Counted from the first letter of the stretch, positions 29,738 to 41,038 are shown. The stretch: DNA of 64,000 nucleotides from Kluyvera genomosp. 3 (GCA_002211745.1 CP022114.1:2698645-2762644); one strand, 5' to 3'. The notes: a model not told the origin generated them from the letters alone. Translations and numbers: made by a program.

Positions 29738-30719
29738 TTACAACCAGTTACTACGGTGTAACCACCACGTAACACCACCGATAAGCAGTACCAGCATAAT
29801 ACAGAAAAGGGAAAAACCCAGATGCGAGCCGCCGCCGGGATACCGCCAAGGTTGACGCCAAATAGCCCTGTCAGGAAGGTGCTGGGTAAAAAGACCATCG
29901 CCATCAACGACATGGTATAGGTTCGCCGGGAAAGCGACTCCTGCATCATCTGCGCAATTTCATCCGTCATCACCGCCGTGCGCGCGATACAGCCGTCAAT
30001 TTCATCCAGCCACGTCCCAGACGGTCGGCAATATCCTGCATACGACGACGCTGGTCGTCGGTCATCCACGACAGACGCTCGCTGGCCAGACGGGCGTAAA
30101 CGTCGCGCTGCGGCGCCATATAGCGGCGCATGACGATAAGCTGCTTACGCAACAGTGCCAGAAAACCTCGCGGCGGCACCTCCTGCTCCAGCAGATTATC
30201 TTCGAGGTCGATGATTTTGTCGTGCAACTGCTCGATAAACTCGCTGGCGTGATCGGTTAGCGCATCACAAATATCCACCAGCCACGAGCCGCAATCCGTC
30301 GGGCCGCTGCCCTCCTGAAGATCGCTCACCACATCATCCAGCGCCAGCACTTTCCGCTGCCGGGTCGAAACGATCATGCGTTCATCAATATAGAGACGCA
30401 TCGCCACCAGCTGGTCCGGGCGTTCATCGGTGCTACCGTTAATGCAACGCAGGGTGATCAGCGTCCCCTCGCCCAGGCGACTGACCCGCGGACGCAGGCT
30501 TTCACCGGCAAGCGCATCGCGCACCAGATTGGGCAACAGCGGCGTCGTCGCCAGCCACTGGGCGCTGTCGGGGTGGGTATAGTTCAGGTGTAGCCAGCAC
30601 GGATTCTCTTTACTGACGCTGTCCGCGTCGGTTAATGGCTTCACGCCGCCCTGGCCATCCAGTAGCCACGCAAATACCGCGTCTGGTACGTTAAGGTCCG
30701 ATCCTTTTATGGCTTCCAC
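29738..30719 (-). CDS. zntB: zinc transporter ZntB
   Basis: CorA-family membrane protein moving Zn2+. Long cytosolic N-domain ([20 protein letters not shown]...), then two C-terminal spans: [21 protein letters not shown] followed by the family GxN motif (GVN) and GGIP, and a last span ending WWLHRSNWL after repair. Breaks near 30011 and 29838; repaired, 327 residues as in E. coli. Divergent from nothing on its 5' side within 167 bases; fnrS lies downstream. Confidence 0.93.
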
Positions 30720-30841
30720 ATCGCCTCCGCTTAGCGCTCTTTATCCTGATAGTCTAGCCATCTCCTTTTGTTAAGCAACATACGCTGGTGCCATGACGCT
30801 GAAATTGTTCATAAAAACAGCTACACGTGAATTTCAGGCAT

Positions 30842-30868
30842 AAAAAAACCCGGTATCGCTACCGGGTT
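30842..30868 (-). terminator. terminator of the chemoreceptor gene
   Basis: On the - strand AACCCGGTA-GCGA-TACCGGGTT then TTTTT; 19 bases after the stop at 30887. Confidence 0.85.
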
Positions 30869-30886
30869 GAGGGAAAAGCGGTAAGG

Positions 30887-32063
30887 TTAAAACGATTGCC
30901 AGAAATTCTGCTCGTTGCTGCCGGTCGCGACAACAGGCTGTAGCGGCAGGCCAGCGGCAGCCTGCCGTGGCGATGCGGTATTTTGCTCGTCCCCCACGCG
31001 GAAATTCTGCGTGCGCGACTGCAGTTCAATCACCTGACGCTTAAGAATATCGGACGATCTCGCCAGCTCCTCGACAACCGTGATATTGCTTTGCGTCACC
31101 GTCTCCAGCTCATTCAACGCCAGCGTAATCTGATCGATCCCCTTTTCCTGCTCAGAGGTCGAAACAGCAATCTGCTCCATCAGACCGTTTAACTCACCCG
31201 AACCGGCGACGATCTCCTGCATGTTTTTCTCCGCTTCGGCGACGATACTCGCGCCCTGCGTGACGTTTTCACTGGTGACGCTAATTAAGGTCTTAATATT
31301 CTTGGCCGCTTCCGCGCTACGATGAGCCAGATTACGTACTTCACCGGCGACCACCGAGAACCCTTTGCCGTGATCGCCTGCCCTCGCCGCTTCCACCGCC
31401 GCATTCAGCGCCAGAATATTCGTCTGGAAGGCAATCCCGTCAATCATGGCGATAATTTCCGTCATCTGCCGGGCACAGTCGGTAATCGACTGCATATTGG
31501 TCGCCACTTCCCCATCAGCGCGCCGCCTTTACGGGCACACTGCGTCGCCTCACCGGCGCGTTCGCTCGCCAGACGCGTATGTTCCGCGTTATTTTTGGTG
31601 CTGGCGGCGATCTGCTCCATGCTCGCCGCGGTCTCCATCAGGGTGGCCGACTGTTGCTCGGTTTTCACCGACAGCTCGCCGCTGCGGGTTGCCAACTGAT
31701 CGGATAGCGACATTGCGGTGTCCGAAGAGGCGCGAATTTCCGCCACCAGCGTCGAGATATTATTCGATAAGTTATTGATCCCGGGATTAAACGCCCGGCA
31801 CAGTTATTGCCGAAAACAGGAATTCGCACCGACAGATTGCCATCATTAACTTCATCGATGCTGCGCTTAACCGCATTAATCGGCGTTACCAGGTATTTGG
31901 TCATGTAGAGCCACAGAAGTCCCAACGCCGCTACCCATACAATATTAATTGTTAATAGCAAGAATATATTTTTTGATAGTATTAGACAGATCACATCGGC
32001 AATAACAAAAACCGCCAAAATAAAGACCAGGATAAACGTTCGGACGCTAATGTTTTTAAACAT
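30887..32063 (-). CDS. methyl-accepting chemotaxis protein without periplasmic sensor domain
   Basis: About 392 residues after repair of two breaks (near 31788 and 31515). Two adjacent membrane helices (about residues 8-28 and 31-52) leave almost no periplasmic loop; then HAMP (TKYLVTPINAVKRSIDEVNDGNLSVRIP) and a full MCP signalling hairpin with the invariant tip IDGIAFQTNILALNAAVEAARAG. The C-terminus NEQNFWQSF resembles the NWETF tether for CheR/CheB. It may sense membrane or cytoplasmic state, or be a shortened receptor. No E. coli K-12 equivalent at this locus. Monocistronic, divergent from the MHYT gene. Confidence 0.85.
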
Positions 32064-32224
32064 AACCTACCCTCAACGCTGGTTGTATAATTTTGTTATA
32101 TCACCAGAAGATGTATTTTCCAGACCATTTTAACTATTTTCATCACTTTAACCGTTCGCGGCGTCAGTTTGCCTTAATGCAGAATATAACAACAACTAAA
32201 GACAAATTTTCCACACTACCCTAC

Positions 32225-32318
32225 TTAAGCATGGCTTAACTCTATAGAAATAAAGCATAATATAATGCGCCCCACTTATTTATTAACTGGCGTTTCACGA
32301 TAATTAAGCCATGCTAAA
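32225..32318. promoter_or_regulatory. paired palindromes in a divergent promoter region
   Basis: TTAAGCATGGCTTAA at 32225-32239 is a perfect dyad (arms TTAAGC/GCTTAA). A second copy, TTAAGCCATGCTAAA, is at 32304-32318 with one arm mismatch; the shared 12 bases AGCATGGCTTAA are in inverted orientation. They lie in the 377-base AT-rich gap (32064-32440) between the chemoreceptor and the MHYT-GGDEF-EAL gene; no gene is seen in the gap. Confidence 0.55.
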
Positions 32319-32440
32319 TAAACCGAGTGCAGCATCTAATCAGATAAAAAAAAGATAACTCTTTCGCTATTTCACTGGTTTAAATTCGGAATTTACTGAT
32401 AGATTAAATAGAACCCACTCTATGAAAAGGTATGGTTTGC

Positions 32441-34580
32441 ATGACGCTACACGCTTCGTGGGACCCGATACTGGTCGGTATTTCATTCCTGGTGGCATTC
32501 ATCGCATCTTTCGTTGCGCTTGATAGTGCTGCAAAAATTGCCGCTTCAAATAAGAAGGCGGCTATCTTCTGGCGTATTACCGGCGGCGCTACGCTGGGTA
32601 TTGGTATCTGGTCGATGCATTTTATCGGCATGCTGGCCATGAAGATGCCTATGCCAATGAGTTATCACCTGACGCTGACGGTCATTTCACTGCTGGCGGC
32701 GATTATCGCGTCTTCACTGGCGATTAATATCGCCGTCGCGGGAAATACGCTGTCGCTTAAACGCTTGTGCATTGCCACCGCCCTACTCAGCAGTGGTGTC
32801 GTCGTCATGCACTATGTCGGCATGGCTGCGCTGATGTCGCATGACGATATCATCTGGAGCGTGCCGCTGATTATCGCCTCCGTGGTGATCGCTATCGTTG
32901 CCTCCTGCGTCGGCTTGTGGTTAGCCTTCAGCCTGCGCCTGAACAGTAAAGGGTATTGCTGACACGCGTTGGCGCGGCGTTTGCCATGGGAATTGCGATT
33001 GCCGCGATGCACTATACCGGCATGAGCGCCGCCACCTTCACCGGCAGCGGGCATATCATGGCCAATCATGCGGCCATGGTGAGCGAAGAAGGCCTTTCGA
33101 TATGGGTTACCGCCACCACGCTATTGCTGCTGGGGCTGATGCTGATGATCTCAATGGTGGATTCTCAGGTGCGCACGACGCGACTCACCGAAAACCTCCA
33201 GCGCCTGAACCAGCAGCTTGAGCAGCAGGCGCGCTACGACGGGCTTACCGGCCTCGCCAACCGTAGTCAGATTGACATGCGCCTGCTGGCTTGCCTGCAT
33301 CAGGCTCGACTGGCGGGCAGCACTTTCGCGCTGGTGCTGATGGATCTCGACCGCTTTAAGCTGGTCAACGATGCCTGGGGCCATCACGTCGGCGATAATC
33401 TGCTGGTCTCCGTCGCTAACCGTATGAGCGCCTGCCTGATGCCGAAAATGACCCTCGCCCGCATCGGCGGCGACGAGTTTATTCTGCTGGCCCCGACTGC
33501 ACCGAGGCGGAAATCGCCGATATCTGCACGCGGATGGTCGAAAGCATCCGACGGCCGTTTTACCATTCCGGGCAAATTCTGCAAATCTCGCTGAGCGTTG
33601 GCATCAGCCTCTACCCGGTCACGGCGAAACGCCGCAGGATCTGAAGCTCGCCGCCGATACCGCGATGTATCACGTGAAACATAGCGGGCGAAATGGATGG
33701 GTGTTCTACAACGAGTCGATGCTCGATAGCACCTGGCAGGGCGCGCATTTCTTACAGGACCTGACCCAGGCGCTGGAGCGCAATCAGTTTGAACTGTGGT
33801 ACCAGCCGAAATACCACGTCAAAGAAAAACGGATTTACGGCTTTGAAGCGCTGCTGCGCTGGCGGCATCCGAAAAAAGGCATTTTGCTGCCGGAGGTCTT
33901 CCTCTCTACGCTACAGAATACGGGCTGATTGTCTCAGTGGGTAACTGGGTGCTGGAACAGGCTTGCATTCAGATGCATAAGTGGAGCCTTTCCGGGCACG
34001 ATGACTGGACGCTTTCGCTGAATATTTCACCGGTCCAGTTTGAGCAGCAAAACTTCTACGAGCAGGTTTGCGACGCGCTGGTACGCCATCGTATTTCGCC
34101 GACGCGTTTAACCATCGAGCTTGCCGAAACCACGGCGTTACACGGTTTCGATCGCAGCGTGCAAATCTTTAATGATTTCTGCCGCATTGGTATCACTATT
34201 TCCATTGATAACTTTGGCGTCGGTTACTCCAATATGCTGGCGCTGCAGGATCTCCCAGCCGGCGAATTGAAGATTGATAAAAGCTTTATGAAAGATATGC
34301 GGGAGAACAGCAAACACATCAAAATCGTCTCGACGATTATCACCATCGCCCATTCCATGAATATGGATGTGGTGGCAGAGGGCGTAGAAACCCAGGAGCA
34401 GCAGCGTATCCTCACCGGGCTGGGCTGCGACGCACTACAGGGTTCTGGTTCTCCGACCCGGTACCGGCGGAAGATATTGAAGTGATGCTGAGTAATCTGC
34501 CGCTCAGCGGCGATCCTAACGCGCCAGCCGCGCTGCGCCGCGACATTTCATCAGCCACGGGGAAAAAGCGACAGGCGTGA
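32441..34580 (+). CDS. MHYT-GGDEF-EAL membrane protein (cyclic-di-GMP turnover)
   Basis: Membrane sensor of about 715 residues. Residues 1-~225 hold MHYT-type units with MHFIGM, MHYVGM and MHYTGM, proposed to bind copper and sense O2, CO or NO. A GGDEF domain follows (DGLTGLANR, DLDRFKLVND, RIGGDEF intact) and an EAL domain (FEALLRW, NISPVQF, DNFGVGYSN, VVAEGVET), so both synthesis and breakdown of c-di-GMP are possible. ATG 32441 is preferred over 32432 because AAAAGG lies about 10 bases before it. Breaks near 32955, 33497, 33620, 33925 and 34441. Similar architecture to Pseudomonas MucR/NbdA. Confidence 0.85.
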
Positions 34581-34999
34581 AAATCGGTGATCCCCCTGGC
34601 CGGAGCATCAGCGGGATCGCCCTCCCCGCGTTCGAGATAGGCGACCGTGAAGGTCTGATAGTCGCTGGCGTCCACCTGCTCTTCTACACCATGGCATTGC
34701 AGGCGGTTGGTCGGTTCGCGTAGCGTATGACGCTCAAACTTTTCGACGAGCGTGCACTCTTCAAGCCAGCGTTTTCCCAGGGCAACCTCATCGTTCTTGA
34801 TCCCCGGCATTAACACCAACACCACCAGCAGCGCAAACGCCGCCGCAGCGGAAAGCCATGTTGTAAACAGCACGGCAATCGGCACGTTGAGCTTTGAAAA
34901 CAGATAACTTGCCAGCAGCAAAAGCAGAAAGATGCCGAGCAGCACTTTGCCAAATATCATGACATCAGACATATAAATCATCGCTGTTTGCCCGGGCAT
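34551..34999 (-). CDS. small inner-membrane protein of unknown function
   Basis: N-terminus MIFGKVLLGIFLLLLLASYL and TTWLSAAAAFALLVVLVLMPG are two membrane spans; a soluble tail of about 85 residues follows (CTLVEKFERHTLREP, VDASDYQTFTVAYLERGEGD). The open frame runs on to 34412 antisense to the EAL gene, but restoring one base in the C run near 34593 ends it at 34551, which avoids most of that overlap; this end is inferred. Start uncertain: ATGs at 34999, 34981 and 34972. Not recognised. Confidence 0.5.
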
Positions 35000-35232
35000 A
35001 AGAAGGTGAAAAGCGGCTTATCCGCAGAGGATATCGCACGCGTGATATCGTCCGCCAATTATAGCACTCCCGTTATCTCTGCAAGTGTCTCAGCAGAACG
35101 ATACTCCATGCTGGCAGTGCCTCTGCCACGTTAATCATTGCTGATATCCGTGATGTAGCGCGCGGTTTGCGGTTCGCTATCCCTTTGTGGCCAGGCTATA
35201 TCTTAGACATCTTTACTCAAAGAGGATGGGCT

Positions 35233-35797
35233 ATGTCAGGCAAAAAGATATTGATGCTGGTTGGCGATTACGCGGAAGATTACGAAACTATGGTGCCCTT
35301 TCAGGCGCTACAGATGATTGGTCATCAGGTGGATGCCGTTTGTCCCGACAAGCCGAAAGGCGACTATATTATGACGGCGATTCATGACTTTGACGGCGCC
35401 CAGACCTATAGCGAGAAACCCGGCCATCGCTTCGTGCTCAACGCCGATTTTGCCAGCGTCAATGAGGCGGATTACGACGCGCTGCTGATCCCGGTGGACG
35501 CGCGCCAGAATACCTGCGTCTATACGAGGCGGTCATTCAGCTGGTACAGGACTTCGATGTGGCGAACAAGCCCATTGCCGCGGTTTGCCATGGTCCGCAG
35601 CTGCTGGCCGCCGCGGGGTTTTGCAAGGGCGGACCTGTAGCGCCTACCCGGCCTGTGCGCCGGAAGTGCGGCTGAGCGGCGGCGAATATGCCGATATTGG
35701 TATCGATGAAGCGTATGTGGACGGCAACCTCGTGACCGCGCCGGCATGGCCTGCACATCCACAATGGCTGGCGAAGTTTGCCGAGCTGTTGCGATAG
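35233..35797 (+). CDS. DJ-1/PfpI family protein
   Basis: Glutamine-amidotransferase-like fold, a family of deglycases, glyoxalases and proteases. Start [20 protein letters not shown] after AGAGGA; nucleophile-elbow [14 protein letters not shown] with the catalytic cysteine and following histidine; GGRAPEYLR block (seen after repair) typical of PfpI. Breaks near 35500 and 35628; repaired, about 188 residues. Single gene with a good terminator. Substrate not assignable. Confidence 0.85.
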
Positions 35798-35803
35798 GGT
35801 TCC

Positions 35804-35832
35804 AAAACAGGCGCTTTTTAGCGCCTGTTTTT
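35804..35832 (+). terminator. terminator of the PfpI gene
   Basis: AAAACAGGCGCT-TTTT-AGCGCCTGTTTTT; strong stem and T tract, bidirectional in form. Confidence 0.9.
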
Positions 35833-35852
35833 ATTGAATAAACCCGGTTCAG

Positions 35853-36722
35853 TCATGGATTTTAACGCCAAGACAGCCGCGAACAAATTCCGGGTTAAAA
35901 TGTTTCACCGCCTCCCCACATAGCCCGCATCCAGCGCGCTGATTTTTGCCATTTCAGCATCGGTCAGGGAAAAATCCCAGATCGCAAAGTTCTCTGCAAT
36001 ACGTTTTTGTTGGGTAGATTTCGGGATCACCGTGACGCCACGCTGCACGTTCCAGCGCAAGACAATCTGCGCAATGGTTTTTTGATGGGCATCGGCGATG
36101 CCTTGCAGCATTTCATCTTCATACGGTTTATGTCTTCCGCCGCCTAACGGCGCCCAGGCTTCAGGCTGAACGTGATAGCGCTTCATGGTTTCCAGCGCGG
36201 CAGGCTGCGCAAAGTAAGGATGCAATTCCACCTGGTTGACCATTGGCTTAATTCTGACGGTTTCACAGAAGTTGGTTAACACATGCGCATAGAAATTCGA
36301 CACGCCGATGGCTTTCAGTTTACCGGCATCATAAGCCTCTTCCAGCGCGCGCCACGCGCTGAAATAATCCCCATCGCCTGATGCAGTAAATAGAGGTCAA
36401 AATAGGCTAGCCCTGACTTTTTCAGCGACGCGTCAATACCGGCTTTCGCCGCGTCGAAGCTGGCCATGTCCTGCACCCACAACTTGGAGGTAATGAATAG
36501 TTCCTCGCGGGTACACAGCCCATCAGCGATGGCTTCACGAACGGCCTCCCCTACGGCGTCTTCATTGCCATAGACGGCAGCGGTATCGATAAGGCGATAA
36601 CCCGTGCGAATAGCGCTTAACACCGACTGCTTACATTCTTCTTTATCGGTAACCTTAAAAACGCCAAACCCCACCATCGGCATTTTTAGGCTGTTACTTA
36701 ATACTGAATATTCCACGGTCAT
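35853..36722 (-). CDS. aldo/keto reductase
   Basis: NADPH-dependent carbonyl reductase with a TIM barrel. Catalytic residues: Asp and Tyr in LIDTAAVYGNE, Lys in ITSKLWVQ, His in DLYLLHQ; cofactor motif VTVIPKSTQQKRIAEN. Starts MTVEYSVLSNSLKMPMVGFG. Breaks near 36362 and 35915; repaired, it ends NPEFVRGCLGVKIHD, about 290 residues. Related to the 2,5-diketo-gluconate reductase/YdbC-YafB group; substrate unknown. Convergent with the PfpI gene. Confidence 0.85.
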
Positions 36723-36861
36723 GCCTCTATCAGGTTAAAACATGATTTTAAGATACAACGCTCGCCACAATTAGACTGTTAAAACTGATTTGACCTATGC
36801 AATGGATTCATGAATCAGGTGTTTTAATAAGATCGGTCCCCTTCAGGGGGAAATAAGGCGT

Positions 36862-36892
36862 AAAAAAACGGGCGCGGTAAGCGGCGTCCGTT
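36862..36892 (-). terminator. mppA terminator
   Basis: On the - strand ACGGACGCCGC-TTAC-CGCGCCCGT then TTTTTTT; 25 bases after the mppA stop. One bulge in the stem. Confidence 0.7.
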
Positions 36893-36916
36893 CTGAGTTT
36901 TGCAGCGATGGTTTTA

Positions 36917-38530
36917 TCAGTGCTTAATGATATACATCGTATGCGTATACGCCACATCTTCCGGATTGGTGATCGGGTATCCTTTCACCCACGGCTTGAT
37001 TAAGCGGCCATTGGTATACTGGTAGATAGGCGCAATCGGTGCTTTTTCGGCGAGGATTTTCTCCGCGGCGTTGTAGTCAGCGTTACGCGCCTCGGCGGTA
37101 TTTTCCAGGCTCGCCTGACGGATCACTTTGTCATAGGCAGGATCGTTAAAGCGCGCAATATTGCCGCTGTTAGTCGAAGTCAGCAGCGACAGGAAAGTAG
37201 AGGGTTCGTTGTAATCGCCCACCCACGAAGCGCGAATCACATCGAAGTTGCCGGTATTGCGGCTATCGATGTAGGTTTTCCACTCCTGGTTTTGCAGCTT
37301 AACGTCGACGCCCAGATTTTTCTTCCACATTGACGCCACGGCGATAGCAATCTTCTGATGTACTTCCTGGGTGTTGTACAGCAGGGTCAGCTTCAGCGGA
37401 CGATTCGGGCCATAGCCTGCCGCTTGCAGCAACATTTTCGCCTGCGCGTTCAGCTCTGCCTGGCTGCTCTCTTCCAGCGCCGACGTCTGAGGTTTAAAAC
37501 CAGCCGTCACGTCTGGCGTAAAGCGCCACGCGGGTTTTTCGCCGGTCCCCAACACCTTCTCCGCGATGATACGACGATCGATGCTCATGCTGAGCGCCAG
37601 ACGTACACGCGCATCAGCGGTAGGCCCTTTTGGGTGTTAAAGGCGTAGTAATAGGTGCCCAGTTGCGCAGGCGTAAAGACCTGGCCGGTAGCTCTTTTTT
37701 GAGCTTCTGATACTGGTTTTTCGCGAACGACTCCGTGATATCGATATCCCGGCCTGATAGCGTTTGGTGGCCGCAGATTCCTGGTTAATCGGCATAAAGG
37801 TGACTTTCTGAATCACCGTTTTGGCGTTATCCCAGTAGTATTTGTTCGGCACCGCCACCAGCTTTTCATTCACCACGCGGTCGGCCAGAACATAGGCGCC
37901 GTTCCCCACCAGCTTGCCCGGACGCGTCCAGTTTTTATCGCTTTCGACAACGGTTTTATTCACCGGATAGAGCGAGAAGTTAGCCGTCAGATTCACAAAC
38001 CACGGCAGCGGCTTATCGAGCTGGACCCGCAGCGTATGCGCGTCCACGGCGGTTACGCCCAGAGTTTCGGGCTTGGCTTTGCCATCAATAATATCCTGCG
38101 CATTCGTGATGCCCGCTAACGCCGCAAACCAGGCAAACGGCGAGGTGGTTTTCGGGTCAACCAGACGCTGCCAGCTGTAGACGAAATCCTGCGCCGTCAC
38201 CGGCGTGCCGTCCGACCATTTAGCGTCGTTGCGAAGGGTAAACGTCCAAATTTTCTGATCGTTGGTTTGCCAGCGGGTAGCAACGCCAGGAATGATATTG
38301 CCGTGAGCATCCTGATTCACCAGACCTTCATACAGATCGCGAATGACCTGAATCTCCGGTAGCCCCACCGCCTTCGCGGGATCTAATGAAGCGGGTTCAT
38401 CTTTAATGTGACGAACCAGCTCTTGCTGCTTCGCCAGCACCGTTCCGGCGGGAACGTCGGCCGCGACGGCGATAGAACTCAGACCTGAAAGCAAGACGGC
38501 GCAACAGGTCAAGGTGAACGGTAACTTCAT
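36917..38530 (-). CDS. mppA: murein tripeptide-binding protein MppA
   Basis: Periplasmic OppA-family binding protein that captures L-Ala-gamma-D-Glu-meso-DAP released from the cell wall and feeds it to the Opp permease. Signal peptide MKLPFTLTCCAVLLSGLSSI...AVAA; SBP family-5 blocks DEPASLDPAKAVGLPE, KWSDGTPVTAQDFVYSW and WVGDYNEPSTFL. Three breaks between 37627 and 37760; repaired about 538 residues (E. coli 537). Divergent from mpaA, the gene for the matching murein peptide amidase. Confidence 0.93.
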
Positions 38531-38719
38531 GTCATCCCTTTAAATAGGTAAACCCACACAACTTGATGAAAATATTATTTGTTTCACTTACGCGAATTGC
38601 AAACAGCATGTCACATAAACTTGATATATCCCAGCAATATCCATAAGGGAAACTATTTGATTCGCGGATGATTTTGCACAACACTGCTCAATATCCCATT
38701 GCGTATCAGGATGCAGCGT

Positions 38720-39438
38720 ATGTCAGCCACTCGCCCTCGCGCTCAGCGCGGCGCGTTCCCACCAGGGACACAACACTATGGTCGTTCACTGTTAGGCGCA
38801 CCGCTTATCTGGTTTCCCGCGCCGCTGGCCGGTCCGCAAAGCGGTTTAATCATTGCCGGTACGCACGGCGATGAAAACGCCTCGGTGGTCACCCTCTCCT
38901 GCGCGCTGCGCACGCTGGCACCGGAGCTACGGCGTCATCACGTGGTACTGGCCGTTAACCCGGACGGCTGCCAACTGGGGCTACGCGCCAACGCCAACGG
39001 CGTGGATCTCAATCGCAACTTTCCCTCAGCCAACTGGAAAACCGGTGAAACGGTCTATCGCTGGAACAGCGCGGCCGAGCAGCGTGATGTGGTATTGCTC
39101 ACCGGCAGCCGCCCGGCTCTGAACCGGAAAGCCGCGCGCTGTGTCAGTTGATTCATCAGATAAACCCGGCATGGGTGGTGTCGTTCCATGACCCGCTGGC
39201 CTGTATTGAAGACGCCCGCAATAGCGAGCTGGGACAATGGCTGGCGGACGCATTCGCGCTACCGCTGGTCAGCAGCGTGGGCTACGAAACGCCCGGCTCG
39301 TTCGGCAGTTGGTGCAACGATATCGGGCTACACTGCATCACCGCCGAGTTTCCGGCAATCTCATCGGACGAGGCCAGCGAGCGCTACCTGTCGGCGATGA
39401 CAGGATTGCTGCACTGGCAGTCGGCGCATCACAAATGA
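38720..39438 (+). CDS. mpaA: murein peptide amidase MpaA (gamma-D-Glu-DAP amidase)
   Basis: Cytosolic zinc carboxypeptidase (M14 type) splitting the murein tripeptide between D-Glu and diaminopimelate. Zinc ligands in AGTHGDENAS; VDLNRNFPSAN; third ligand in VSFHDPLA; catalytic Glu in CITAEFP. Start MSATRPRAQRGAFPPGTQHY matches E. coli from residue 1. One break near 39113; repaired 239 residues (E. coli 242). Ends 10 bases into ycjG, which is convergent. Confidence 0.93.
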
Positions 39439-40394
39439 AGCACACCGCAGGTAAAGCGTAAGGCAGGCTGAGCGTCGGCGGCCAGCCACGTCGGGCCGTC
39501 GAGGTCGGCAAAGCGCACCAGCGGTGCCAACGGCAGCGCGGCGGCAATAGCGCGAGAAGTGCACAACATGCAGCCCAGCATCAGCGCAAACCCTTGCGCT
39601 TTGGCTTCCGCAGCCAGCGCAAGCGCCTCGGTAAGGCCGCCGGTTTTATCCAGCTTGATATTGACCATGTCATAGCGCCCGCGCAGCACCGGCAGGTCTT
39701 CGCGGGTATGACAGCTCTCATCAGCGCAGATCGGCAACGGGTGGATAAAGTTATCCAGCGCCTCATCCTCACCAACCGGGAGCGGCTGCTCCAGCATCGC
39801 CACGTTAAGATCGGCCAACAGTTGGCAGCGCGCGGCCAGTCCGTCGCTATGCCAGGACTCGTTGGCGTCAACAATCAGCGTGGCCTCCGGCGCCGCTTCA
39901 CGAATCGCCACCATCCGCTCGCAAATAAAGTGGTTATCGAGCTTCACCTTGAGCAGCCTGGCACCGCTTGCAAACAGCGCCCGCGCACTGGCAGCCATCT
40001 GCTCTGGCGTGCCGATGACGACCGTTTGCGCCGTCGTGACCGTCGCTGGCAAGATAACGCCCAATTGTGTGACAACGTCACTTCCATTAAGCACAGTTTC
40101 CAGATTCCATAACGCGCAGTCCACCGCATTACGTGCGGCCCCTGCTGGCAGCAAATGATTGAGCTGCTCGCGCGTGATGCCGTGCTCGAGCTGCTCGCCG
40201 ATTGCCATAATCTGCGCCATCACCGAAGCGATGCTCTCGCCGTAGCGCGGATACGGCGTGCACTCGCCAGCGCCTTTTACGCCATCTTGCTCAAGCTCGA
40301 CCACCACGACCTTTGCTTCGCTGCGGCTACCGCGCGCAATGACAAACGGCGTATGCAGCGGCCAGGCCTCTTCGAACACTCGCAGCTTTCTCAT
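39429..40394 (-). CDS. ycjG: L-Ala-D/L-Glu epimerase
   Basis: Enolase-superfamily epimerase converting L-Ala-D-Glu from murein recycling to L-Ala-L-Glu. Catalytic lysines in LLKVKLDN and NIKLDKTGG; metal ligands in IVDANES, MLEQPLP and ICADESC; recognition loop IARGSRSEAKVV near the start. Intact, 321 residues like E. coli YcjG. ATG 40394 (MRKLRVFEEAWPLH) chosen over 40409 because AGGAG lies five bases upstream of it. Completes the MppA-MpaA-YcjG recycling route. Confidence 0.93.
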   Translation of the reverse strand: MRKLRVFEEAWPLHTPFVIARGSRSEAKVVVVELEQDGVKGAGECTPYPRYGESIASVMAQIMAIGEQLEHGITREQLNHLLPAGAARNAVDCALWNLETVLNGSDVVTQLGVILPATVTTAQTVVIGTPEQMAASARALFASGARLLKVKLDNHFICERMVAIREAAPEATLIVDANESWHSDGLAARCQLLADLNVAMLEQPLPVGEDEALDNFIHPLPICADESCHTREDLPVLRGRYDMVNIKLDKTGGLTEALALAAEAKAQGFALMLGCMLCTSRAIAAALPLAPLVRFADLDGPTWLAADAQPALRFTCGVLHL

Positions 40395-40494
40395 TTTGGC
40401 TCCTTTCATTCAGGCACAAATAGGGTTTGCCGTGTTAACGCCTGTTGTCATACACTAGGGTCGACGTTAACTATATGTAAACAGGAAGATAATC

Positions 40495-41000
40495 ATGTCG
40501 CAAACCGTACATTTCCAGGGCAATCCCGTTGCTGTTCAAGGTTCTATCCCACAGGCGGGCGATAAAGCTCAACCGTTTACGCTGGTGGCAAAAGATCTGT
40601 CGGACGTCACCCTCGGCCAGTTCGCTGGCAAACGTAAAGTTCTTAACATTTTCCCGAGCATCGATACCGGCGTTTGCGCGGCATCTGTGCGTAAATTCAA
40701 CCAGTTAGCGGGTGAACTGGCTAACACCGTGGTGCTGTGCGTATCCGCTGACCTGCCGTTCGCCCAGTCACGCTTCTGCGGCGCGGAAGGCCTGAGCAAC
40801 GTCGTCACCCTGTCCACCTGCGTGCGCCGGAATTCCTGCAGACCTATGGCGTCGGCATTGCCGATGGCGCGCTGAAAGGCCTGGCGGCACGTGCCGTGGT
40901 GGTGATTGATGAAAACGACAACGTCGTGTACAGCGAGCTGGTGAACGAAATCACCAACGAGCCGGATTACGATGCTGCACTGGCGGCACTGAAAGCGTAA
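40495..41000 (+). CDS. tpx: thiol peroxidase Tpx
   Basis: Periplasm-associated or cytosolic atypical 2-Cys peroxiredoxin reducing lipid and organic peroxides with thioredoxin. Peroxidatic cysteine in [12 protein letters not shown] and resolving cysteine in [11 protein letters not shown]. One C is missing near 40826 (TLSTLRAPEF); repaired, 168 residues, same as E. coli, ending AALAALKA. Monocistronic, with a terminator 6 bases after the stop; divergent from ycjG. Confidence 0.95.
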
Positions 41001-41005
41001 TACCG

Positions 41006-41038
41006 TTGTCCTGACCACAGCGTGGTCAGGACAATTTC
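41006..41038 (+). terminator. tpx terminator
   Basis: Stem TTGTCCTGACCAC / GTGGTCAGGACAA with a three-base loop, then TTTCTT. Confidence 0.85.
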
